From: Marsupella aquatica
Taxonomy: Eukaryota; Marchantiophyta
Length of the DNA stretch: 64,000 nucleotides
Assembly (NCBI GenBank): GCA_973895155.1
Contig: OZ316896.1
Coordinates: 18,228,001-18,292,000 of the forward strand
Direction of reading: 5' to 3'
This document shows positions 55,553-64,000 of this stretch, piece by piece (positions within the stretch are counted from its first letter, which is position 1; the number at the start of each line of letters is the position of its first letter). Under the pieces are notes generated by a model, which was given only the letters and a program-made list of their open reading frames with translations, made no database searches and was not told the DNA's origin. Position numbers and translations under genes: made by a program.

Positions 55553-58500
55553 TCAGCTTGCATTATCTTGTCGCTTGGAGTTAAGATGACAGATCCACTC
55601 GGGTTTCTTGTTTTCCTGCAGCCCTTTGACAGGTTTGGGCGGTGGAACGTATACAATTCGTGCATGAGAGGTATTTCTTTCCCGTGGCTTGCGTTTCGTT
55701 TGTGAAGGAACTCTCCATGGGGTTTCAATTCGTTCCCTTTCTGCATTGTTGACTGTCAATATTTTACTGTCATTGTCGTCGTGTTGGTAGTAGGTACCGA
55801 TCGATTGAACAGCTTGCAGTTTGATCCTTTGCTGTTCACGTGTTGGCTGATCTCGCAGCTGGTATGGGTTCAAATCAAAGAATCAAAAGCACTCAATTCG
55901 ACCAAGACATTATTTAATAGATTGCGTATTTGAACACCACTCAGAGAAAATGTTGAAGAGTTGATTATTGAATACATATCTGGTTCAGACTACCATCAAT
56001 ACTAGAACTGCTACGAGTTCACGAAAGCGAGAGAGATACTAGGGCATGCACCTTGGATCGAGTTGCACGTATCGCAGTTAACTCTTGTTTGTAGTAAGCT
56101 TGCATCTGCTTGGACAAGTCAGCAGTCTGTCCTCCATCCAGGTTTGAAATAGTGAACCTTTTCGATTCCAGTTTCTCAGAGTCGGGGGGTGAGCCTTCTG
56201 TATTTGGAGCGGAAAAATTGAGCAGTAAAAATTCAAAACAGGAAGGGTTACATCGTCTATCCCATAAATGCTCATAGAGTACTAACCTGTAATCAAGGAT
56301 GATAACTGTCCCTTCCCATTTGCAGTCCATGCATTCTACGTAGAAGGAAAAATCATGTGCAGTACATATATATACGTCTTCAAAGTTTACATCATGTTAC
56401 TTGGAGCGCAATAGATGACTCCAGGTTACCAGGAATTGACTTCGCCTCAGCTGCATCAGACGACTCGGTTGGCTTCAGCTTAATAGAATCTGATTCGTCA
56501 CGAGCCATCTCAGGAATGCCAGCGGCCGTCTGCGGTATAGAAGGATCCGCGATAGTCTCAGCTTTATCTGCTGATGCAAGCCTCTCCTTCCCACCCTTCG
56601 ACTTTTCCAGGTTTTCCTTTCCACTGTGAGACATGGACACTCTGCGTAGGGATGCCCTCTCATGTACTCCAAACAAAACTTGCTTAACACTTTCATCGAT
56701 GTTCTCCAAGATATAGCCAGGAAGAGGCAGATCTGTCAGAAACATAAAAACCCATGAATGGGGATTTCGATTACTTTTGGAAATCTTACAGAAGGACTTC
56801 CAATCATGCTATTCAGATCATCCTAAGATTTTCAGCCAGGACAGTTGCAGCTCAGGGGTTATGGATACCTGCTTCCTTCTTTTTAAGATGCGCGGCCTTC
56901 CTGATTCTCTGCACGGGCGTCCCACGTACGGAGGGTTTGCATAGCAGAGCAGAGAGAGGACAAAGCACATCAGCGTAATTAATGATCGAGAAAGGTAGGG
57001 CAGAAGCGATATTGAATAGTAACACGAATGTGCTCGTTCTCATGCCTCGCCTGTACGTCTTTCTCCATTGCTAGCTAGTGGATGGGTTTAAATGATTCGA
57101 ACATTTAACACAGATTTGCATTGAGGCCTGTTGGTAGGCACGCAAGATCCCATGGAAGAACTTTACCTCTCGGGTTACTTGAGAAAGAACTTTGGGCCTC
57201 TTCTTCACCTACAAGCAAGCCACAATGTGTCTGTCAGCGCTATCATGATCTTGCGTTTATGTTCATCGTTCTCAAAGTTGGCCTCAGCAAAATTGAAGGG
57301 ATCGTTTTGAACACATGTAATTCGAGAGTACTGGAGTTTTTGGCTCCTCTTTACTCCTTGGTTTGTGTTTTTTTGTTTTGGTTGCACATGGCGTATCCAA
57401 CATACTTTTGCAAATTAACGACTCCCATCCTCTCAAAGTCCTTCAATATGGTTTGCATTTATTCCAGTCTAGCTTCTACGTTCACAATCCCAACCCAAGG
57501 AAGTAATGTTCTTTCTCGAGTAACTTAGACTTAGGCCTGGAAAAGAATCATTTACTTGACGCGTCTGTGCCTCGTGCTCAGCGATGGCTGCTATCCGCTC
57601 CTGTTCCATCTCTTCAGCCCTTGCTTGTAGTCGCTCTTGAGTTGCCTTGTCTCCTTGCATTACTGCTTCCATCAACTAACTAGCCATGCATCCCACGTAC
57701 AGTGGTGAAGCTTATATTGTAGTCGCAGGATGTGGTCTTGCAAATCAGCCACGGTCTCACTTAAAACTGGGGAAGAACTGTTTACTGGAAATGTTCCAAT
57801 TTGTAGCTGATCTAATCATTTGAAAGACATCGAGTATGTTTGAACTGGTATCTGATCTATTGTTTTAGCTTCCTACAACTCAATGGCTCAGGAAGGTCGT
57901 TTTGTATAGGGTTTAGGGTTTAGGGTATGAATACATGAGAAGGTTGTATGATCAGTCCTTGAATCTTGTCTCCAAGCCAAGTTTACATATGTTTATCATA
58001 ACATTAGAGGCACCACAGTTTACTACCCACAAAAATCCAATCATTTGAATGACGTAACACTAATGATTCGTAGCTGGCCGGGTTCTGGGCTGAGACAGTT
58101 AGTGTATAAAATCAATGATGTATCGATTTCAGTCAGACTTAATTAAATAGTGATTTACCTTCTTCCTGCGGTATGCTTGAGCGAGGAGTGGGAAAGGTAG
58201 AGGCTGTGCTTTTCCCGGTTTAGCTGCAGCATGCATAACGTTGAGCATAAACTCAGTGATGCACAACAGAATGGTACTAAAGTTATCTGTATTTCATTTC
58301 ACTGGCCAGGGAAGCAAGTTGTCTAGTACGTGTGAGCCAACCATAAACATCATATGTAGATGATCATTTGATTGAACAACGTGATTGCATGGAGTTAACC
58401 GGGACATCCAATTAGTTCATACAGAGATATTTCGAAAAGGCAGATCCATCTTGGTCTTTATATATCTTAACGAGCGAGTGAAGGAGTTTCTAAGAATGCC

Positions 58501-59897
58501 TGAGGTCAAGAGCCTTCCTAGAGCACCATCACATCTACCACACGTCTCATTAATTTGATCTGACTATGTGGTGAAAGCTTCTAGCAAGCTGCTTACTATT
58601 GTATAAATCTGAGCCAGTTATTTTCATTCACAAAGGAAATCTTGCAATGTGCTCGTGTACCGCAAGATGTGTTGGGCTGTCAATGTTTCTGATCCTCACA
58701 TGCTCTTGGTTCGTCCTCTTGTGTTAGCGAGTCCATCTTGGTTGTCATAATTTGAACAAATTCAGGGTACTCAACCTGCATATATGCGAATTAGGGTAAA
58801 AGTCAGGCATTAGATCCCCGGTTAGGTCTGTTATTTGACATATATATTGTTGAGACTAAAAGGAATTTTCAGGATGTCTCGGAACTGACAGGAAGTTTCA
58901 GCTGTATTGTCTCATGTTTGCGTTATTCAGATAGCTAGCCTTGCTCATAGTACGTCTAGCTAGTAATACATTTTCATACCGAACCTAAGAAGCAATCCAG
59001 TCAATGTAGAGTAGTAAAAATACACGTGAGATGATATATATCTTCAGAATGATTGTTTGAATTAACGTCTAGCTGCTTTTCTCATTCTCAATCGAAAGAC
59101 AAGAGAAAACGATCTCTCTCATAGTTTTCTTGCTTTATTTTAGGGTCTCGTCTGACTGTGCGTTTGTTGTAACTGAGTGATTGAAACTGTATCAAGCTTA
59201 TTCTGCATCATTCTTCTTAAATTCATATCAGTTTTGAACATCCACTTAATTTAAATAAGAAATCGTCCTCCGAGCTTCTTTCCCCACTTATACCTTAGTA
59301 CCTTATAGTTTTAATTCCTACTGTAGAGCCTAGCACCAATATGGGCACCCTACTGTACAGCTTTCGACAGGACCAACTTTGTGATAGCTTTCGAGGAAAC
59401 AAGCCTCAAATGTATATATATAGCATGCAGTCACGGTTTTTGGAAGCTTAGTACCTCTCCTGATCCATCTGCGTCCACCTCTGCAAGCATCTCCTCGACC
59501 TCCGATCTCTTTGCACGAATACCCAGAACGTGAAAAGCCGTGAGCATTTCAGATGAGGAAATGGCTCCTGCAAGTGGAAGACATTGAATTGAAACTTTGC
59601 AACTATTTAATTTTACATAATTCTGATAATCAAACTTTGGAAACGCATCCATTGATCCACAGCAATATCTTTTGAACACAGGAATTTCCGTGAATCTTGA
59701 ATCAATTGTTCTTGAATTGAGAACAATGCGCACACATAGTACTTTAAGGCAAGAGGAGGCCCTAAACCAGATCCATCCGCATCAATAAGTTCGAAACACT
59801 CTTTCAGTTCAAGCCGTTGCTTCTTCGTCAATTCGGGGCGGACAAATTTGCCGTGAGCTCGCAACCAGTCGGCTATGGACAACTTGTTCAGCACCGC
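55553..59897 (-). CDS. multi-exon EF-hand calcium-binding protein, family not identified
   Basis: I assembled ten exons on the minus strand: 59897-59768, 59567-59455, 58775-58700, 58223-58159, 57675-57556, 57208-57167, 56908-56869, 56732-56430, 56335-56052 and 55858-55553 (stop). They total 1479 nt, 492 residues, and every junction keeps phase with GT-AG ends. The first coding exon is missing; an ATG at 60203 is a weak candidate. Two canonical EF-hand loops are present: DADGSGAISSSE and DADGSGEVEYPE, with acidic residues at 1, 3 and 12. Each loop is split by an intron. Then come SKPGKAQPLPFPLLAQAYRR and a charged helix (QERLQARAEEMEQERIAAIA). A Cys-containing region (ECMDCKWEGTVIILDYRL) and a basic tail (YVPPPKPVKGLQENKKPEW) follow. 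The 56908-56869 exon and the last exon are the least certain. A role in sperm flagella is possible but only inferred. Confidence 0.75.
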
Positions 59898-60113
59898 CTG
59901 TCCAAGTCAAACAAGCGTGCGATTTAATGGGTGCAATTATTTTCCTTGCTCAATGATCGACAACGGTTTATGAAGCCCGGTCTCGGTGTGGAATTAGGTT
60001 ACGAACCACAATCGGATTGAAAAATCCTGTGTGTTCAAGTAGAATGCGTTTTAATTTCTAGGTTATTTCATCTTCAAATTTCACACCATTCAGATTGTTG
60101 TAATTAAACTGAA

Positions 60114-60420
60114 ATGTGGCAATGGATTGAAGTATTTGGAAGGGAAGCAGACCCAAGGGTTTCGCCGAGGCACAAGTGCCGCGTCGGGATTGATTTCAGA
60201 CATCTTGTCTTCACGATAATTCCTTCTCCACAAATTCTCCTATTCTGCCCTCTCGGCACCTTCTTCGTAGAACCCTATCAGCAGCATTGTATTCGTGGAA
60301 CACCAACTTCCATTTGATTACGTCCCCAAACGCATTGCTTTTCACTTGCGAGAGCGTTTTCTTGCATTTTCGTTGCCGTCTTCACCGAAGTTCGCGTAGG
60401 TCTTAATTTAAAGCAAAGCA
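60114..60420 (-). promoter_or_regulatory. probable 5' region and first exon area of the EF-hand gene
   Basis: The first internal exon at 59897 needs an upstream exon ending in phase 0. On the minus strand the ATG at 60201-60203 opens a short frame (MSEINPDAALVPRRNPW) that could splice at TGG|GTCTGC in phase 0, but that donor is poor. I therefore mark the area only as the likely start region. Confidence 0.35.
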
Positions 60421-60625
60421 TCAGATCTCAGAGCTGAATGGACGAAGAATACTTGATTACTTTTCCAACCGCATGCATATGTATTGATCATCTTCCACTA
60501 GCGCCAGACTCGTTTCCCTACAGAGTGAATTCTCCGAACGATACTCCGATGGAAGAAAACAGTAAGCGTCCGGGTGGGACGAAGGTGTGCACATTGCCGA
60601 TTATGTTGTTCACGACATGATCATA

Positions 60626-60860
60626 GTTCTCGATCCCAATCCAGTTTTGTGTACCAAGAACTACAGGTATATTCGCAAAGTTCTCAATTCTCAAGGGATT
60701 GCCATTGTTGCGTTTAGTACATTATATTGTTCTCGATCTCAATCCAGTATTTCGTGGAAAGAAATAGACGCTCTCAATTCACATGGGATTCCGATTGATG
60801 TGTGTTGGACACTGCTGTTCTCGATCTCAATCCAGTTTTTTGTACGAAGAAACAGTCAGC
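60626..60860. repeat. diverged ~90-100-bp repeat, three copies
   Basis: GTTCTCGATCYCAATCCAGT with a following GTACCAAGAA/GTACGAAGAAACAG and CTCAATTC..A.GGGATTSC tract occurs at about 60626, 60729 and 60817. The copies are unequally spaced and diverged. They lie upstream of the EF-hand gene on the opposite strand. Confidence 0.6.
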
Positions 60861-60949
60861 ACAATGTTCTCAATTTGTATGGAAGACTTTTGCCTGGAAG
60901 GGCAATTTTGGTGCAGGGAAATAAATCTACACTCTAATTAGTGTTATGC

Positions 60950-62935
60950 AAGAATCAGCCTTACAAAAGTAATGTTAGTTTTGGTAAAAATATTGTGAGT
61001 CCAGGGGTAAGTTTTGTCTGTTTTAATTTTCAGGAGAGTGTTTTACACTTTTTCTTTAAAATTGCTACTAAAAATGGGATGATCTTGAGTCCAAAGTAAC
61101 ATTGTGTATTTTTCTCAATAATGGTTTTTACTCAATTTTTCCACTCTTACAACACAGTAATACTAATTCATGTGTGCAGAAAGACTGTTAGTCACACTAA
61201 TTATACTAATTCATGTGAGAAGAAATAATGTTGGTTGCACTAATTACAATGAACAATGTAAGAAAGTGAAGGTTTTATTTGCTAATAAAATTTCCTTTCC
61301 AGACTACCACAACAACAACAACAAAAGAACTGAGAGAATCCAGCCCATGATTTTCCTTTGTTTGCCCAAAACCTAAACATTCAAGCTCAGCCTAAGCTTG
61401 ATGCCTTAAGTCCATAAGCTTTGGGTTGTACCACAAGGATAAGCCAACCATGATGGGTCATGCGATGGGATATTTGACAACGTTATAAACATATCACAAA
61501 TACATACGCAAAATATGAGATATCATTTAAGATAATCAATATGTCAAGTATTATAGTAATTGTACAAATTACCTTTGCTCAGGTGACTAGCCCACAATAC
61601 CCTGATAACAAATGTTGGATACTTTCAATTGTATACATGCCACAAATACAAAGGGAGTATCTCCATATGATCTAAAATTATCTAATTTCCAACCAATAAA
61701 TTTAAGTCCTGTAGCAATTGTAGAAATTAACTTGGTCCTGACCAGCCATAGTACCCTCTCAACACAAGCCTGGAAGATTTTCTCTAATAAAATCTACCAC
61801 AATTACAAAGGGAAAATCTCTTATCTGATTTTTAGACTAGCCAAATACCAATGTGTCCAAACTCCTCATGCCCTCACTTACAAACAAAGTCTAAATAGCA
61901 AAAAATTTGATACCACTGATATTACAACCTATAGTTTTACTGTAGCTCATGAAGGCTAGAGTCGAATGTGCAGTACTGGTATCCAACTTTCGTTACAGGA
62001 TTCATTTTGGCTCATTTTGGCCTATGCCTTGACACTGTCCTATGTAGTTCCACTCCTTACTTGTTATGGTCTACTTATGAAATGTCATTGTGACGGGAAA
62101 TCTCCTTAATGATTGAATTAGATGAACATAAAGGTGTCCTTGTGCAGCCCTATATCTCCCCTGCAGCTTGTGCAGTCCTTGAAGTCCAGTCTATTTTGTC
62201 ATCTCATTAATGTTCAAGAACACTTCCACCCAGCGTCACTTACTATCCACCATATTGAGCAAAAAGCACAGGCATTGGGCTAGACTGCACACTTAATGTC
62301 CAATCCCACCCATTCTGGCCTATTGTGTATTAATCAAATTGTCACCTGGGTGGAAACAAATCACTCAGTTGCCATTAGATGAAAAATGTTTTTCCCCACC
62401 CATTTGATCAGCCAAAATGATCTCCATGTGCCCTACGCCTTACCGTCTGAGCCTTGCCCTGGTGCCTTGCCGCCCCTCCATGCCTCACTAATCATGCAAT
62501 GCACTGGCAATGGACTCATTATGCTATAGATACCATGGGCACCTTCAATTGTGAATTATAATATAGATAGATTGATAGATGATAATAGCAAACAGAAAAT
62601 TTAGTCAAGCATTGTAATGATAGTACTCTAGTGATTGAAGACTTTACCATGGTAAAGGTGAGCAGCAATCACGCCTGATGAAATCGTAAGAAGACACGTG
62701 TGTTTTCTCGTTCGGACCCCACAAACCAGAGCAGCCAACATTCTCACTCGGAAACGGATATGGCTTGTACAGTAGTAGCTTGCGTTCCGTCATCTCTCCC
62801 TGTGTCGATTTCTCCTTTTTCCTTCCGCGATCCAATCCTCACTCACTCATTTCGTCTCTCTCCATTCGCTCCTCCCTGCTTGCTTCCTCTCTCCATTGAT
62901 TCCACGCACTCGGGCACTCTGAATTGTGCAGAAAC
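60950..62935. other. intergenic stretch and promoter of the PsbP-like gene
   Basis: 60950-62600 is AT-rich with no recognisable gene. A motif TAATACTAATTCATGTGNG is repeated near 61158-61215. From about 62690 the sequence becomes C/T-rich and probably holds the promoter and 5'UTR of the PsbP-like gene. G-box-like cores CACGTG (62695-62700) and CACGT sit there, as often found in light-regulated genes. Confidence 0.4.
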
Positions 62936-63676
62936 ATGGCCGCTCTACGGATTGCGCCCTCCTCTCTGCACGGCAATCTGGAATCCGCCCTCGCCAGCAG
63001 CAGCTTCAATTCAATCGATCTGCTGCCCACAAAGCTTGGTCACTCTTTGGCTCCGCCAACGAGGCGATTGTCCATCAACGCTGCTGCTGTGAGGGCTAGC
63101 TCAGCTGTGGAGGCGGATGGTGATGCAGCTGTGGGCAGGAGAGAGGTTCTCTCTGGAGTAGCAGCTCTTGCAGTGGCCATTGGCACCGGGAGTGGCTCCG
63201 CTCTAGCGGAGAAGCCACCGAAGGGGTTCTCGGCTGTGCTGGACAATGCTGATGGGTATGCCTTCCTATACCCGTTTGGGTGGCAAGAGGTTGCTGTGAA
63301 AGGGCAGGATGTGGCATTCAAGGATGTGATCGAGCCACTTGAGAGTGTGGGGGTCAGCATAGTGAGGACTGATAAGACTTCGCTGGAGGAGCTCGGATCA
63401 CCAGACGAAGTCGCAAGGGCTCTTGTTGAGAAGGTTTTGTCGTCACCGAGTCAGAAGACTGCTCTGAAGGAAGCCAAGGCTAGAGTGACCAATGGGAAGA
63501 CCTACTACGAATTCGAATTCGTGGTGCAAGCGAAGAACTTCACCCGCCATGCTCTTGGAGCTGTTGCTGTTAATGGAGGCAAGTTCTTTACCCTGACTAC
63601 TGGTGCAAACGAAAGGAGGTGGGGAAAGGTAGAAGACAAACTGCGGCAAGTGGTAGATTCTTTTCAAACACTGTGA
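62936..63676 (+). CDS. PsbP-like thylakoid lumen protein (PPL1 type)
   Basis: It has 246 residues from the ATG at 62936 (MAALRIAPSS); an ATG four codons earlier is possible. A bipartite import signal is clear: a Ser/Arg-rich stroma-targeting part (1-65), then the twin-arginine signal GRREVLSGVAALAVAIGTG and a cleavage site ALA|E near residue 91. It is therefore a Tat substrate of the thylakoid lumen. The mature part (about 155 residues) is a PsbP fold: KGFSAVLDNADGYAFLYPFG, WQEVAVKGQDVAFKDVIEPL, SVGVSIVRTD, TYYEFEFVVQAKNFTRHALG and KFFTLTTGANERRWGKVED. PsbP-like 1 helps repair photodamaged photosystem II; other PPD members are less likely because of the close PPL1-like core. The gene is intronless. 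GC content is high, as in the other host genes. Confidence 0.9.
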   Translation: MAALRIAPSSLHGNLESALASSSFNSIDLLPTKLGHSLAPPTRRLSINAAAVRASSAVEADGDAAVGRREVLSGVAALAVAIGTGSGSALAEKPPKGFSAVLDNADGYAFLYPFGWQEVAVKGQDVAFKDVIEPLESVGVSIVRTDKTSLEELGSPDEVARALVEKVLSSPSQKTALKEAKARVTNGKTYYEFEFVVQAKNFTRHALGAVAVNGGKFFTLTTGANERRWGKVEDKLRQVVDSFQTL

Positions 63677-63744
63677 AGTTGTGCTTCAGAAGTTTGCTGT
63701 TACATTTTTTTCCGATCAAATTGGGCTGTGACCGTTGACCAATT

Positions 63745-63750
63745 AATAAA
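63745..63750 (+). promoter_or_regulatory. polyadenylation signal of the PsbP-like gene
   Basis: AATAAA lies about 70 bases after the stop codon at 63674-63676, a normal distance for a plant near-upstream polyadenylation element. Confidence 0.55.
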
Positions 63751-64000
63751 GAGCATTGATAGTAAAGTTGTGTCCTTGGACCCAACTGGCATTTAGAGAA
63801 CTAGCAATGAATGGGTGGGCCTTGCTTCCTTATACTAGCCTAAGAGGGCAGTATTGCTAATCAGCGCAATCAGCCGACGAGACTGTTTGCTAATTTAGCA
63901 GGTCGGTTGAAGAATCTAGAACGGGTGATTCTGATTGGGAACAAAACTGAATCTTTTTTATTTTGTTGAGCTCTTTCTCATGCAAAGTAACTGTAAATTA

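Noticed and set aside
57904-57925. AGGGTTTAGGGTTTAGGG, a telomere-like repeat
   Set aside because: Only about two and a half units; telo-box-like sequences of this length are common in plant promoters and introns and do not show a telomere.

Overview
The window is nuclear DNA of a land plant. The evidence is spliced protein genes with GT-AG introns, a plant-type PsbP-family thylakoid protein with a transit peptide, a DAD1-type plastid lipase, a plant-only At4g22030-like protein, a eukaryotic tRNA-Arg(UCG), and a Copia retrotransposon primed by initiator tRNA-Met. Short introns, GC-rich exons in AT-rich surroundings, several intronless genes, and a MORN-repeat protein of the kind found with flagella point to a plant with swimming sperm. 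A bryophyte, perhaps a liverwort, is my best guess; this is inference only.

Layout. 0-4.7 kb: AT-rich, with no recognisable gene and a degenerate 120-bp tandem repeat. 4.7-5.8 kb (minus): a VTT/SNARE-associated (TVP38/TMEM64) membrane protein, followed by a strand-asymmetric pyrimidine/purine block. 7.6-8.3 kb: a MITE and a 61-bp tandem array. 13.7-15.2 kb (plus): a four-exon prefoldin subunit 5 gene, one of whose introns appears to be GC-AG. 18.5-19.1 kb (minus): an intronless GC-rich gene resembling fungal Ifi-6-16 family proteins, with a ~100-bp tandem repeat directly upstream. 21.9 kb: a tRNA-derived SINE with a perfect 12-bp target duplication.

22.7-33.9 kb: a Copia retrotransposon on the minus strand. 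Its two 439-bp LTRs differ at one base, and it has a 5-bp target duplication CTCAT, a PBS and a PPT. Its gag-pol frame is broken by two stop codons and by a 4651-bp nested insertion. The nested element (25351-30001) has its own CACCA target duplication and TG...CA ends but no detectable LTR pair, RT or integrase. It carries one very long reading frame, interrupted by a single TAG, that encodes a possible plant-mobile-domain-like protein joined to a long coiled coil. This is the least explained object in the window.

36.2-37.1 kb: a second, internally duplicated copy of the MITE family. 42.4-44.2 kb (plus): a DAD1-like/PLA1-I lipase. 47.1 kb (minus): tRNA-Arg next to a 140-bp tandem repeat. 48.0 kb: a second SINE copy. 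50.0-50.7 kb (minus): the MORN-repeat protein. 52.6-53.9 kb (plus): the At4g22030-like protein. 55.6-59.9 kb (minus): a multi-exon EF-hand protein assembled here from ten phase-compatible exons. 62.9-63.7 kb (plus): a PsbP-like lumenal protein.

The host genes are unrelated housekeeping, plastid, membrane and possibly ciliary functions, each with its own promoter. There is no operon-like organisation.
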